Made by a program: the position numbers and the translations under genes. A DNA stretch of 64,000 bases from assembly GCF_017352375.1 (NCBI RefSeq), contig NZ_JAFEVR010000003.1, positions 124,001 through 188,000 on the forward strand, given 5' to 3'. Source of the stretch: Mycolicibacterium sp. S2-37. Lineage in GTDB: Bacteria > Actinomycetota > Actinomycetes > Mycobacteriales > Mycobacteriaceae. Below are positions 1 through 8,285 of the stretch, in pieces. Numbering within the stretch: the stretch's first letter is position 1; every line of letters begins with the position of its first letter. The notes under the pieces are model-generated. The model did no database searches. It had not been told where the DNA came from and worked only from the letters and a program-made list of their open reading frames with translations.

Positions 1-874
1 GCACGGTGATGATGCGCCCGTCGAACTCCGGGACGGCCACCTGGGTGGCCACGTCCAGCGGCGAGAGGCCGTCGTCATTGTGGCTCCACTGCTCGCGGGA
101 ACTCGTCAGGCACAGACCCTGCAGGATCGGTACATCGAGTGCGGCCAGATGGGCGACATCCCAGCTGTCGTCGTTGCCCCCCGCGCCGACGGTGGCCGGC
201 GTCGCGGCGCCCGCGGCGAGCACGGTGGTGACGAGCGCATCGGCCCGTCCGAGCAGGGCGAGCAGTTCGGGATCGGCGTTACGCAGCGAGGCGCAGTAGA
301 CCGGCAACGCGCGGCCGCCGGCAGCGTCGATGGCGTCGCAGAGCGCCTCGACGTAGCCGGTGTTGCCGGCGAGCTGCTGAGCGCGATAGTAGAGCACCGC
401 GACGGTCGGGCCATCGGCCGACGTGCAATCGCGGTGTAGCACACCCCATTTCGGGGTTGGTGCCGGAGGATCGAAGCCGAAGCCGGTCATCAGCAGCGTG
501 TCACACAGGAAGGCGTGCAGATTGGCCAGGTTTTCGGTGCCGCCCTGTGCCAGATAGACGTGGGTCTGCAGGGCGACGCCCTGGGGGGTGGTCGAATGTC
601 CCATGAGTTCGGCGTCGGGCGACTGTTCGCCGCTGACCACGACGGCCGGCAATCCGCTGGCGCGCACGGTGTCGATCCCGTCGTCCCAGACGCGGTAGCC
701 GCCGAGAATGCGGACGACGACTGCGTCGGCCTGCCCGACCAGCTCCTCGAGCTCACCGGGGACCAGCCGCGATGGGTTCGCCCAGCGATAACCCGCCCCG
801 CTGGCCCGCGCAGTGATGAGGTCGGTGTCAGAGGTCGACAGCAGCAGGACGGTCGGTGGGTGCGGGTCGGTCAC
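1..874 (-). CDS. cobN: Cobaltochelatase subunit CobN, N-terminal part (runs off left edge)
   Basis: CobN is the large subunit of the ATP-dependent cobaltochelatase, which inserts cobalt into hydrogenobyrinic acid a,c-diamide in the aerobic B12 pathway. About 291 N-terminal codons are present. The reading starts at a GTG (MTDPHPPTVLLLSTSDTDL) and continues through GGYRVWDDGIDT, YYRAQQLAGNTGYVEALCDA and LQGLCLTSSREQWSHNDDGL, ending VAVPEFDGRIITV at the window edge. These blocks match the start of mycobacterial CobN (about 1200 residues) very closely. The GTG was preferred because an ATG 7 bases upstream is out of frame. The gene lies 23 bases downstream of a small membrane ORF in the same direction, so the two are probably co-transcribed. 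I saw no cobalamin riboswitch in the leader. Confidence 0.95.
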   Translation of the reverse strand, partial: MTDPHPPTVLLLSTSDTDLITARASGAGYRWANPSRLVPGELEELVGQADAVVVRILGGYRVWDDGIDTVRASGLPAVVVSGEQSPDAELMGHSTTPQGVALQTHVYLAQGGTENLANLHAFLCDTLLMTGFGFDPPAPTPKWGVLHRDCTSADGPTVAVLYYRAQQLAGNTGYVEALCDAIDAAGGRALPVYCASLRNADPELLALLGRADALVTTVLAAGAATPATVGAGGNDDSWDVAHLAALDVPILQGLCLTSSREQWSHNDDGLSPLDVATQVAVPEFDGRIITV

Positions 875-897
875 CCGTCATTCGTACCCCACCGCGG

Positions 898-1005
898 TCA
901 GCGGTCGTAGTTTCCCCAGCGCGCATACCAGGACTGCGAGTACGGCAAGCCGAGCGCGGTGATGAGCACGAGCAGCACGAAGGCGATGGCGACCATGGCG
1001 ATCAC
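898..1005 (-). CDS. 35-residue single-pass membrane mini-protein upstream of cobN
   Basis: This short ORF starts at GTG behind a purine-rich ribosome-binding stretch (AAAGGGGAACGACA). It encodes one hydrophobic helix (VIAMVAIAFVLLVLITALGL) followed by a short polar, aromatic-rich tail, PYSQSWYARWGNYDR. It ends 23 bases before the cobN start and points the same way. The helix-plus-aromatic-tail layout and the good ribosome-binding site argue for a real peptide rather than chance. Its function is unknown. Membrane-associated cobalt supply to the chelatase is only a guess from position, and a translated leader controlling cobN is an alternative. Confidence 0.55.
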   Translation of the reverse strand: MIAMVAIAFVLLVLITALGLPYSQSWYARWGNYDR

Positions 1006-1123
1006 TGTCGTTCCCCTTTCCGTTATGTACCCGGTACCGGCGGTACTGGGTTCACCCTGAAAGGTACGGCGATACCCACCGCGGTAGGGACTTTTGTGCG
1101 GGAGCCGTCATGCCCTCGCCACG

Positions 1124-1139
1124 AGTGACCGATGTCACA
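1124..1139. promoter_or_regulatory. CRP-like palindrome upstream of the cobN leader
   Basis: AGTGACCGATGTCACA fits the GTGA-N6-TCAC core recognised by CRP/FNR-family regulators such as mycobacterial Crp (Rv3676). It lies 118 bases upstream of the small ORF preceding cobN and downstream of the acetyltransferase stop, so cobN transcription is the natural target. Binding is inferred from the motif alone. Confidence 0.4.
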
Positions 1140-1187
1140 TACTGTGTCCTGCCGGTCACGAGCGGACCGGCTCACGCTGCGGCGGTG

Positions 1188-1691
1188 TCAATCGATCGTC
1201 TTGACCACCGTTGCCGGCACGCCGGCAACCAACGTGCGTGCGGGTACATCCCGGGTGACGACGGCGCCGGCGCCGACCACGGCATCGGCACCGACGGTGA
1301 CGCCCTGCATGATGAGGGCGGACGCGCCGATCCAGACGTTTCGTCCGATTCTGATCGGTGCGGAGGTGATGCCGGTTCGTCGCCGCGCCGGGTCGAGGGG
1401 GTGCCCGGAGCTGAGCAGACTGACCTCGGGACCGATCATGACGTCGTCTTCGATCTCGATTCCGCCGATGTCGTTGAAGCGGCAGTTCTGGTTCACGAAG
1501 ACGTTCTTGCCAAGCCGTATGTTGATCCCGTGGTCGGAATACACCGGCGGGATGAGATGGAATGACTCATCGACGGTCTGCCCTGTGAGTTCGCTCCATC
1601 CCCTCCGGATCGCTGCTTGATCGGTGTACTGCAGGGTGCTCAGTTCGGCCGTCAGCCGGATTGCACGCTGCACTCTCTCCGCGAAGTCCAT
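1188..1691 (-). CDS. Maltose/galactoside-type O-acetyltransferase (left-handed beta-helix)
   Basis: The predicted protein has 167 residues, starting at ATG (MDFAERVQRAIRLTAEL) behind GAAGGGACGACG. It belongs to the hexapeptide-repeat acetyltransferases of the MAA/NodL/LacA type, which move acetyl from acetyl-CoA to a sugar hydroxyl. Seen are the N-terminal helical maltose-acetyltransferase segment and then hexapeptide turns (INIRLGKNVFVNQNCRF, IGIEIEDDVMIGPEVSLLS, IRIGRNVWIGASALI, VTVGADAVVGAGAVV). The region SSGHPLDPARRRTG carries the usual catalytic His, and the C-terminus is VAGVPATVVKTID. The family is usually 180-200 residues, so this is a slightly short but intact member. The true acceptor cannot be read from the sequence. 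It stands alone between cobN and the ABC transporter. Confidence 0.85.
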   Translation of the reverse strand: MDFAERVQRAIRLTAELSTLQYTDQAAIRRGWSELTGQTVDESFHLIPPVYSDHGINIRLGKNVFVNQNCRFNDIGGIEIEDDVMIGPEVSLLSSGHPLDPARRRTGITSAPIRIGRNVWIGASALIMQGVTVGADAVVGAGAVVTRDVPARTLVAGVPATVVKTID

Positions 1692-1772
1692 CGTCGTCCC
1701 TTCGTCGAACAACCGTCGTGTGGGAACCAAGAGTGCCAACAGCGCCCGCCCGCGGTGACCAACAACAGTGCC

Positions 1773-1787
1773 GCGGCGAGTCGCCGC
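1773..1787. terminator. Short GC hairpin between ABC operon and acetyltransferase
   Basis: A GCGGCG-AGT-CGCCGC inverted repeat lies about 35 bases past the stop of the substrate-binding protein of the minus-strand ABC operon. There is no T-run. Mycobacterial terminators often lack one, but the stem is short, so this is tentative. Confidence 0.25.
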
Positions 1788-1822
1788 CGACGGGTTGGCC
1801 GGTGACTCAGCAGGCGGTACGG

Positions 1823-2806
1823 CTAGCGGGCGGTGACGAAGCCCTTCGAGACCATCCAGTCGCGCGCGACGACGCTCGGATCGCGGCCTTCGACGTCGAC
1901 CTGCTTGTTGAGTTCGATGATGGCCTCGTTGGTCAGGGCGGCGGTCACCGGCGCGGTCACATCGGCGATCTCGGGGTGGGCGTCGAAGAACGAACGCTTC
2001 ATGGTGACCGACGGGTTGTAGTGCGCGAAGAACTGCTTGTCGTCGGTCAGCACGGTGAGGTCCAGCGCGGCGATGCGGCCGTCGGTGGTGAACACCTCGC
2101 CGAAGTCGCACTGGTTCCCGTCGGCGGTCGCCTGATAGATGATGCCGACCTGCAGGATGGGCGTCTGCGCCCGGGCGGGGTCGAAGCCGTACGCGGCCGC
2201 CATCCCGGGGAAACCGTCCTGACGAGCCCGGAACTCGGTGTCCACACACGTCTTCGCCGCCGCCGGATTCGTCCGCACCAGCTCCGCGTACTGCGACAGC
2301 GTGCGCACCCCGGTGCGATCGATCACCCGCTTGCTCGCCGCCAGCGCGTAGGTGTCGTCCATCGGCCCCGGCGGCAACCACACCATGTCGTTGCGCTCGA
2401 GGTCCTCGGCGCGCACCGCCTCGAACTGCGCGGCGGTATCCGGGATCGGCTTCTCGTGGCCGAGGTAGTTGATCCACGCGTTGCCGGTGAACTCGTAGGC
2501 CACGTCGACCTGGCCCGACAGTTGCGCCTCCCGGGTGCTGCGCGAACCGACGATGCCGGTGAGATCACGGACCTCGGCGCCCGCGGCGGCCAGCGTGAAC
2601 TCCAGGATGTAGCCGAGGATGACCTGTTCGGTGTATTCCTTCGACCCGACGGTGATCTGCACGCCCTGCAGCCCTGGCGTGGGCTTGATGGAGCCGGGTC
2701 CCACCATCAGCGGCAGCGTGCTGCCCGAACCGAGACCGCAACCGGTGACGGTCAGCAGTGTGCTCAGTGCCAGTGCGGCGACGCGAACGGCCGTGCGGCG
2801 TCTCAT
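1823..2806 (-). CDS. Osmoprotectant ABC transporter substrate-binding lipoprotein (OpuCC/ProX-like)
   Basis: This 327-residue lipoprotein begins with a signal peptide (MRRRTAVRVAALALSTLL) and a lipobox ending VTGC. The mature part has the OpuAC/ProX fold typical of glycine betaine, choline or carnitine binding. Seen are TVGSKEYTEQVILGYI at the start of lobe 1, DLTGIVGSRSTREAQLSGQ, VDVAYEFTGNAWINYLG and, in lobe 2, CDFGEVFTTDGRIAALDL. The start ATG overlaps the stop of the upstream permease as ATGA, which indicates translational coupling. It is the last gene of a four-gene transporter operon. Which quaternary amine it binds is not determinable here, but the choline catabolic operon further along the window makes choline or betaine plausible. 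Confidence 0.92.
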   Translation of the reverse strand: MRRRTAVRVAALALSTLLTVTGCGLGSGSTLPLMVGPGSIKPTPGLQGVQITVGSKEYTEQVILGYILEFTLAAAGAEVRDLTGIVGSRSTREAQLSGQVDVAYEFTGNAWINYLGHEKPIPDTAAQFEAVRAEDLERNDMVWLPPGPMDDTYALAASKRVIDRTGVRTLSQYAELVRTNPAAAKTCVDTEFRARQDGFPGMAAAYGFDPARAQTPILQVGIIYQATADGNQCDFGEVFTTDGRIAALDLTVLTDDKQFFAHYNPSVTMKRSFFDAHPEIADVTAPVTAALTNEAIIELNKQVDVEGRDPSVVARDWMVSKGFVTAR

Positions 2807-3585
2807 CGCAGGCCTTTGGGGTTGAGGAAGAACTCTGCGAGTCCGCCGAGCCAGTCGACCAGCAGCGCGAGGCACACGGCGAGCACGCTGCCGAGGATCA
2901 GCGTGACGTTGTCCTGCAGCTTGTAGCCGGTGTCGATGAGGATCCCGAGTCCGCCGGCGTTGACCAGGAACGACAGCGTTGCGGTGCCGACCGCGAGCAC
3001 CAGTGACGTACGCAGGCCGGCCAGGATGTAGGGCACCGCCAGCGGCAGTTCCACCCGCGCCAGCAGTCCGCCCCGCGACATGCCCTGTCCGAGACCGGCG
3101 TCGATCAGCGAGCGGTCCACCTGGTCGATGCCCAGAATCGTGCTCGCCAGCACCGGCAGCAGCGAATACAACGCGATCGGCAGCACCCCGATCCAGAAGC
3201 CCGTCTTCGCCGTCCACAGGAACAGCAGCACCAGCAGGCCGATCGCCGGTGCGGCCTGTCCGATGTTGGCCACGCCGATGAACAAGGGACGTAACACTTT
3301 CGCCCCCGGCCGGGTGACCAGCACCCCGAGCGGGACGCCCACGGCGAGCACGATGGCGGTGACCGCGCCGGTGATGAGCAGGTGCTGCCAGATCAGGGTC
3401 GCGACGTTGCCGGCGTTGATGTTCTCTTGTTGGGTCGCCGTCAGATCCCGGTTGAACGCCCAGAACAGCACGGCCGCCGCGACCACCAGCACCAGGGCGG
3501 GCTGAATCAACAGACGCAGCCGTTCGGCGGTGGTGGTGGCGGGCGACTTGCTGTTGTGCACCCGGTCGGCGGTGACGGTGCTCAC
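2803..3585 (-). CDS. Osmoprotectant ABC transporter permease (second)
   Basis: This 260-residue integral membrane protein of the ProW/OpuCB/OpuCD family forms part of the channel of a betaine/choline-type importer. It has a cytoplasmic N-terminus, then several hydrophobic segments (LVLVVAAAVLFWAF, LLITGAVTAIVLAVGVPLGV, AAPAIGLLVLLFLW, LPIALYSLLPVLASTILGI). The permease coupling loop is in VDRSLIDAGLGQGMS and the following VELPLAVPYILAGLRTSLV. Its start overlaps the ATPase stop by four bases and its own stop overlaps the lipoprotein start, so the four genes form one coupled operon. Compared with the other permease it has an extra N-terminal segment and periplasmic loop. Confidence 0.92.
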   Translation of the reverse strand: MSTVTADRVHNSKSPATTTAERLRLLIQPALVLVVAAAVLFWAFNRDLTATQQENINAGNVATLIWQHLLITGAVTAIVLAVGVPLGVLVTRPGAKVLRPLFIGVANIGQAAPAIGLLVLLFLWTAKTGFWIGVLPIALYSLLPVLASTILGIDQVDRSLIDAGLGQGMSRGGLLARVELPLAVPYILAGLRTSLVLAVGTATLSFLVNAGGLGILIDTGYKLQDNVTLILGSVLAVCLALLVDWLGGLAEFFLNPKGLR

Positions 3586-4766
3586 GAGTCGGCGGTCTCC
3601 GCGTTGGCGTCGGCGCGCAATCGCGTGATGGTGTCGATGAGGGTGTCCAGCGTGACCACGCCGGCGTATCGTCCGCCCGCACCGGTGACGACGGCGGAGG
3701 CGTGTTGTTCGGCGAGAATGGCCTCGAGCGCATCCTCCAGCGTCGACTGCGTGCTCACCACGTCCAGGCTCTCGACCACCTCCGCGAGCGTCGCGGCGTT
3801 GCGCAGACGCGACTCCCGCACCCAGCTGACCGGCCTCTCACGCGCGTCGAGCACCACTGCCCAATCGAATTCGCTGCCTGCCAACCGGTTGCGCACCTCG
3901 TCGATTGAATCGTCGGCGTGCACGGTGGCCGCCCGGCGCAGTTCGACGTCCTTGACGCGCATGAGTCCGAGCTGACGCAGCGAGGCACCGGATCCGACGA
4001 AGCCGGCCACGGTGTCGTCGGCGGGGCTGGCCAGGATGTTCTGCGGGGAGTCGTACTGCAGGAGTTTCGACTGCGGCCCCAGCACGGCGATCCGGTCACC
4101 GAGCTTGACCGCCTCCCCGAAGTCGTGGGTGACGAACACGATCGTCTTTCGCAGTTCGCTTTGCAGACGCAGCAATTCGTCCTGCAGCGTGCTGCGGGTG
4201 ATCGGGTCGACCGCGCCGAACGGTTCGTCCATCAGGAGCACGGGTGGGTCGGCGGCCAGCGCACGCGCCACCCCGATGCGCTGCTGCTGGCCGCCGGAGA
4301 GCTGCCGGGGATAGCGGTCGGCGTACTGGCCGGGATCCAGGCCCACCAGGTCGAGCAGTTCGTCGACCCGGTCGTCGATGCGCTTGCGGTCCCAGCGCAA
4401 CAGACCCGGAACCAGTCCCACGTTCTGCCGGATCGTCATGTGCGGGAACAAACCCGCCTGCTGGATGGAATAGCCGATCTTGCGGCGCAACTCCGTCGGC
4501 TTGATCGACAGGGCGTCCTGGTCGCCGATGCGGATACTGCCCGACGTCGGCTCGGACAGCCGGTTGATCATCCGCATCATGGTGGTCTTTCCGCAACCGG
4601 ACGGGCCGACGAAGACCACGATCTCGCCGGCCGGGATATCCAGCGACGCATCGTCGACCGCGGGCTGGCTCGCACCCGGGTAGATCTTCGACACGTGGTC
4701 GAGTTCGATGCGCACCCCCGACGGCGTTGCCGTGGCGGAATCGGCTGCTGTCGCCGTGGTCGTCAT
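3582..4766 (-). CDS. Osmoprotectant ABC transporter ATPase with C-terminal CBS domains (OpuCA/ProV-like)
   Basis: This 394-residue ATPase energises the importer. Motifs are clear: Walker A GPSGCGKT at about residues 54-61, Q-loop in SIQQAGLFP, signature LSGGQQQR at 156-163, Walker B VLLMDEPFGAVD at 176-187 and switch FVTHDF. After the ATPase core, about residues 265-394 resemble a CBS pair (VHADDSIDEVRNRL, VSTQSTLEDALEAIL, AGVVTLDTLIDTI). In OpuA-type transporters such domains sense ionic strength or nucleotides. The start ATG overlaps the upstream permease stop as ATGA. Identification as a quaternary-amine-type ATPase rests on this domain order and the neighbours. Confidence 0.93.
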   Translation of the reverse strand: MTTTATAADSATATPSGVRIELDHVSKIYPGASQPAVDDASLDIPAGEIVVFVGPSGCGKTTMMRMINRLSEPTSGSIRIGDQDALSIKPTELRRKIGYSIQQAGLFPHMTIRQNVGLVPGLLRWDRKRIDDRVDELLDLVGLDPGQYADRYPRQLSGGQQQRIGVARALAADPPVLLMDEPFGAVDPITRSTLQDELLRLQSELRKTIVFVTHDFGEAVKLGDRIAVLGPQSKLLQYDSPQNILASPADDTVAGFVGSGASLRQLGLMRVKDVELRRAATVHADDSIDEVRNRLAGSEFDWAVVLDARERPVSWVRESRLRNAATLAEVVESLDVVSTQSTLEDALEAILAEQHASAVVTGAGGRYAGVVTLDTLIDTITRLRADANAETADS

Positions 4767-5410
4767 CGGATGCCTTTCGAAGTGGTGAGCCGACCGAGCA
4801 GCACGAGCAGACCGTCCAGTGCGAGGGCCAGGATCACGATGAGCAACGTGCCGGTGACGGCCATCGGAATCGCCGTCGGGCTGCCGACGCGGGCGAGGCC
4901 GGCGAAGATCAGATTGCCCAGGCCCGGGCCCTTGACGTAGGCCGCGATCGCCAGCACGCCCATCGACATCTGGGTGCTGATGCGCATGGCCGACAGGATC
5001 GACGGCCACACCAACCGCAACTCGACCCGGCTCAGTGTGGCCACCCGGCTCATCCCGATTCCGCGGGCGGCGTCGGTGAGCGCGGGATCGACGGCGTTGA
5101 GCCCGACGATGGTGTTACGGACGATGGGCAGCAGCGAGTACAGCACCAGCGCCGCGACGCTGGGGATGACGCCGAGCCCGAACAGCGGGATGAGCAGCCC
5201 CAGCAGAGCGAAGGCCGGCACGGTCAGGATGACGCTCGACACCGAGGTCGCGAGATTCGAGGCCAGCGCGGAACGGTAGGTCAGCACACCGATCGCCACC
5301 CCGACGGCCGTCGCGATCAGCACGCTCTGCACCACGGCGCTGACATGCTGATAGGAGTCGAACAGCAGTTGCGACTGGTGCGTGGTGACGTAATCCCACA
5401 GTTCCCGCAC
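4763..5410 (-). CDS. Osmoprotectant ABC transporter permease (first)
   Basis: This 215-residue permease is the first gene of the operon. I chose the GTG at 5410 (VRELWDYVTTHQSQLLFDSY) because it follows a strong GGAGGTGGC ribosome-binding site. A longer reading would add an arginine-rich, unlikely leader. Hydrophobic helices include VLIATAVGVAIGVLTY, LATSVSSVILTVPAFALLGLL and MGVLAIAAYVKGPGLGNLI. The coupling segment is DPALTDAARGIGMS with VELRLVWPSILSAMRIS. It would pair with the second permease as a heterodimer. About 145 bases separate it from the divergent dioxygenase gene, enough for both promoters. Confidence 0.9.
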   Translation of the reverse strand: MRELWDYVTTHQSQLLFDSYQHVSAVVQSVLIATAVGVAIGVLTYRSALASNLATSVSSVILTVPAFALLGLLIPLFGLGVIPSVAALVLYSLLPIVRNTIVGLNAVDPALTDAARGIGMSRVATLSRVELRLVWPSILSAMRISTQMSMGVLAIAAYVKGPGLGNLIFAGLARVGSPTAIPMAVTGTLLIVILALALDGLLVLLGRLTTSKGIR

Positions 5411-5556
5411 GCCACCTCCGAGTTGTCGCCGGTCCCTCGCAGAGTTTGCTGTTACCCGAAGTGAACAAAACCGAAACGACAGCACCCTCGCTCCGGTTGT
5501 GTTCGCGGTGATTCGAACCCTGTCGTCCAGCGGCGACGGTGGCCATGCTGTCCGGC

Positions 5557-6486
5557 ATGTCTCTGCGTGTGGTCAAGCTCGGCGCCCACATCGGCGCGCG
5601 AATCGAGGGTGTCGAACTGGGCGGCGGCCTGGACCCTGCGACGGTCGGCCGGATCAACGACGCGTTGCTCGAACACAAGGTCATCTTCTTCCGCGGTCAA
5701 CATCATCTCGACGACGAAGGCCAACTGGAGTTCGCCCGCCTGCTCGGCACGCCGACCACCGCGCATCCGACGGTGACCTCTCGCGGGCACCGCATCCTGC
5801 CGATCGATTCGCGCTACGACAAAGCCAACAGCTGGCACACCGACGTCACGTTCGTCGACCGCATCCCCAAGGCCTCGCTGCTGCGGGCGGTCACGCTGCC
5901 CGACTATGGCGGCACGACCACCTGGGCGAACACCGAGACCGCCTATGACCGGCTGCCGACGGCGTTGCGCGCGCTGGTCGAGAATCTGTGGGCGGTACAC
6001 ACCAACCAGTTCGATTACGCGGCGGACTTCGACGGCCGCCGGGAGGCACTCGCGGCGACCGAGCGGGAGTACCGCGAAGAGTTCGTCTCGGAGTATTTCG
6101 AGGTCGAGCACCCGGTGGTGCGCGTCCACCCGGAGACCGGCCGCAAGGTGCTGGTCCTCGGCCATTTCATCAAGCAGTTCGTCGGGTTCGGCCCGGCCGA
6201 GTCGCAGTCACTGCTGGCGCTGCTGCAGAACCGCGTCACAAAGCTGGAGAACACGGTCCGTTGGAACTGGGCGGCCGGCGACATCGCCATCTGGGACAAC
6301 CGCGCCACCCAGCACTACGCGGTCGCCGACTACGACGATCAGTACCGGCGCCTGAGCCGCGTCACCCTGGCCGGTGACGTGCCCGTCGACGTCTACGGCC
6401 AGCGCAGCCGGGTCATCGCCGGCGACGCCTCGGACTACTCCGACGTGGTCGTGCCCAGCCATAGCCCCACTGCACTCGCGAGCTGA
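5557..6486 (+). CDS. TauD/TfdA-family Fe(II)/2-oxoglutarate dioxygenase (alkylsulfatase-like)
   Basis: The protein has 309 residues if started at this ATG ([18 protein letters not shown]). In-frame GTG 5539 and ATG 5545 are alternatives, none with an obvious ribosome-binding site. It closely follows the pattern of M. tuberculosis Rv3406, a sulfate-ester dioxygenase, in [34 protein letters not shown] and [18 protein letters not shown]. The iron triad is visible as His94 and Asp96 (WHTD) and His253 (NRATQH). The 2-oxoglutarate-binding Arg lies in YRRLSRV. The expected role is oxidative cleavage of alkyl sulfates or sulfonates to release inorganic sulfur. It diverges from the ABC operon. A TauD-like substrate other than an alkyl sulfate is possible. 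Confidence 0.88.
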   Translation: MSLRVVKLGAHIGARIEGVELGGGLDPATVGRINDALLEHKVIFFRGQHHLDDEGQLEFARLLGTPTTAHPTVTSRGHRILPIDSRYDKANSWHTDVTFVDRIPKASLLRAVTLPDYGGTTTWANTETAYDRLPTALRALVENLWAVHTNQFDYAADFDGRREALAATEREYREEFVSEYFEVEHPVVRVHPETGRKVLVLGHFIKQFVGFGPAESQSLLALLQNRVTKLENTVRWNWAAGDIAIWDNRATQHYAVADYDDQYRRLSRVTLAGDVPVDVYGQRSRVIAGDASDYSDVVVPSHSPTALAS

Positions 6487-6532
6487 GGACTCCGCCGGTT
6501 CCTAGAATGGCCGCATCGACGACTCCAAGACC

Positions 6533-7648
6533 ATTCGCTCCCGCGACCAGGACGCGTGCCCGGGTGCCCTGTCGGTGCACCGGGCGGCCGACGGCGCGCT
6601 GGCCCGCATCCGCCTGCCCGGCGGCCTGATCTCCGCGCAGCAGCTGACCGCGCTGGCGCGCGCTGCCACCGAGTTCGGCTCCCCGGACCTGGAGCTGACC
6701 TCACGGGGCAACACCCAGATCCGCGGTATCTCCGATCCCGCTGCTGTCGCCGACGCGGTGGCCGGGGCCGGACTGCTGCCCTCGCCCACCCACGAGCGGG
6801 TGCGCAACATCGTCGCCTCACCGCTGTCGGGCCGCTCCGGTGGCGTGGGTGACGTACGGGGTCTGATCCGCAGCCTCGACCTCGCGATCCAGCGCGCGCC
6901 CGCGCTGGCCGACCTGTCGGGACGCTTCTGGTTCGGCCTCGACGACGGACGCGGTGACGTGTCCGGTCTCGGCGCGGACGCCGGCGTGCACCTGCTCGAC
7001 GGCCGGACGGCGGCGCTGCTGCTCGCCGGACGCGACACCGGGATCCGGGTGGACGTCGACGACGTCGTCCGGACACTGCTCGCGGTGGCGACCCGCTTCG
7101 CCGAGGCGCGCGAGAATGCTTGGCGCGTAGCCGAACTCCTGGACCCGGCGGTGCTGACAGCAGGTCTGCCCGTCAGCGCGGAGCCCGGCGCCACGTGGCC
7201 GCCCGTCGACCGGCCGCCGGTCGGCTGGATCCCACAGGACGACGGGCGCGTCACCCTCGGCGCGGCGCTGCCGCTGGGCATCCTGCCCGCACGCACCGCC
7301 GAGTTCGTCGGCGCCGTCGAGGCCCCGGTCGTCATCACACCGTGGCGTTCGCTGCTGGTGTGCGATCTGAACGAAGAGGTCGCCGACGTGGCCCTGCGGG
7401 TGCTGGCGCCGATGGGTCTGGTGTTCGACGAGAACTCGCCGTGGCTGAACGTCAGCGCCTGCACCGGAAGCCCGGGGTGCGCCCACTCGACGGCGGACGT
7501 CCGCAGCGACGCCGCCGCGGCGCTCGACGATCCGGCCGACGGTCACCGGCATTTCGTCGGATGTGAACGTGCGTGCGGCAGTCCCCCGGTCGGCGACGTG
7601 CTGGTGGCCGGTCCGGAGGGTTATCGGCTGCGGATGCGCCCGTCGTAG
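6533..7648 (+). CDS. cobG: Precorrin-3B synthase CobG (start uncertain)
   Basis: CobG is the siroheme and Fe4S4 mono-oxygenase that makes the ring-contraction precursor precorrin-3B. The cluster and heme ligands are visible as SACTGSPGC (C-x5-C) and GCERACG (C-x3-C) near the C-terminus. Upstream are the half-domain motif [12 protein letters not shown] and the core [17 protein letters not shown]. The start is odd. The conserved N-terminal block [20 protein letters not shown] continues upstream of the first in-frame GTG (6575), but no ATG, GTG or TTG exists in that frame back to a stop at 6503. Coordinates here begin at an ATT, the only near-start retaining the block. An ATG at 6507 is in another frame. 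The gene heads cobG-cobH-cobIJ. Confidence 0.88.
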   Translation: MRSRDQDACPGALSVHRAADGALARIRLPGGLISAQQLTALARAATEFGSPDLELTSRGNTQIRGISDPAAVADAVAGAGLLPSPTHERVRNIVASPLSGRSGGVGDVRGLIRSLDLAIQRAPALADLSGRFWFGLDDGRGDVSGLGADAGVHLLDGRTAALLLAGRDTGIRVDVDDVVRTLLAVATRFAEARENAWRVAELLDPAVLTAGLPVSAEPGATWPPVDRPPVGWIPQDDGRVTLGAALPLGILPARTAEFVGAVEAPVVITPWRSLLVCDLNEEVADVALRVLAPMGLVFDENSPWLNVSACTGSPGCAHSTADVRSDAAAALDDPADGHRHFVGCERACGSPPVGDVLVAGPEGYRLRMRPS

Positions 7649-7658
7649 GGTGAGCGGC

Positions 7659-8285
7659 GTGCTGGACTACATCCGCGACGCCGCCGAGATCTACCGGCAG
7701 TCGTTCGCGACGATCCGCGACGAGGCGGACCTGGCGCGGTTCCCCGACGACGTGGCGCGGGTGGTGGTGCGGCTCATCCACACCTGCGGTCAGGTCGACG
7801 TCGCCGACCATGTGTCGTTCACCGACGACGTGGTGACCAGGGCGCACACCGCGCTGGCCGCCGGCGCGCCCGTGCTGTGCGACTCGTCGATGGTCGCCGC
7901 GGGCATCACCTGCTCGCGGCTGCCTGCGGACAACGAGGTGGTGTCGCTGGTGGCCGACCCCAGGGCACCCGAACTGGCCACAAGGATGGGCTTCACCCGC
8001 TCCGCGGCGGCGGTCGATCTGTGGGCCGACCGCCTCGGGGGCGCAGTGCTGGCGATCGGCAATGCGCCCACCGCGCTGTTCCGGCTGCTGGAACTGCTCG
8101 ACGAGGGTGCGCCCACCCCGGCGGCGGTGCTGGGCGGCCCGGTCGGCTTCGTCGGGTCGGCGCAGTCCAAGCAGGAACTCATCGACCGGCCGCGCGGTAT
8201 GGCCTACCTCGTGGTGACGGGCAGGCGCGGTGGCTCCGCGATGGCCGCCGCGGCCGTCAATGCGATTGCATGTGAGCGCGAATGA
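7659..8285 (+). CDS. cobH: Precorrin-8X methylmutase CobH
   Basis: The 208-residue protein is the same length as M. tuberculosis CobH. It moves the C11 methyl group to C12, giving hydrogenobyrinic acid. I chose the second GTG ([16 protein letters not shown]) because it coincides with the known mycobacterial start; GTG 7650 would add three residues. Conserved blocks are [17 protein letters not shown] with the catalytic His, [29 protein letters not shown] and [16 protein letters not shown]. The gene begins 10 bases after the cobG stop, and its TGA overlaps the cobIJ ATG, so all three are translationally coupled. Confidence 0.95.
   Translation: MLDYIRDAAEIYRQSFATIRDEADLARFPDDVARVVVRLIHTCGQVDVADHVSFTDDVVTRAHTALAAGAPVLCDSSMVAAGITCSRLPADNEVVSLVADPRAPELATRMGFTRSAAAVDLWADRLGGAVLAIGNAPTALFRLLELLDEGAPTPAAVLGGPVGFVGSAQSKQELIDRPRGMAYLVVTGRRGGSAMAAAAVNAIACERE

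Noticed and set aside
875..1187. Cobalamin riboswitch upstream of cobN
   Set aside because: Looked for B12-box-like sequence on the minus strand and found none; only a CRP-like palindrome and the small ORF are seen. A covariance-model search would settle it.
3572..3585. GTGA-N6-TCAC match resembling a CRP site
   Set aside because: It lies inside the start of a permease gene in a tightly overlapped operon, where no promoter is expected; a chance match in coding sequence.
1823..3733. Very long open frame running through the permease into the lipoprotein gene
   Set aside because: Only its last part (the lipoprotein) resembles a protein; the rest is the permease region in the wrong frame, with arginine-rich, low-complexity translation.
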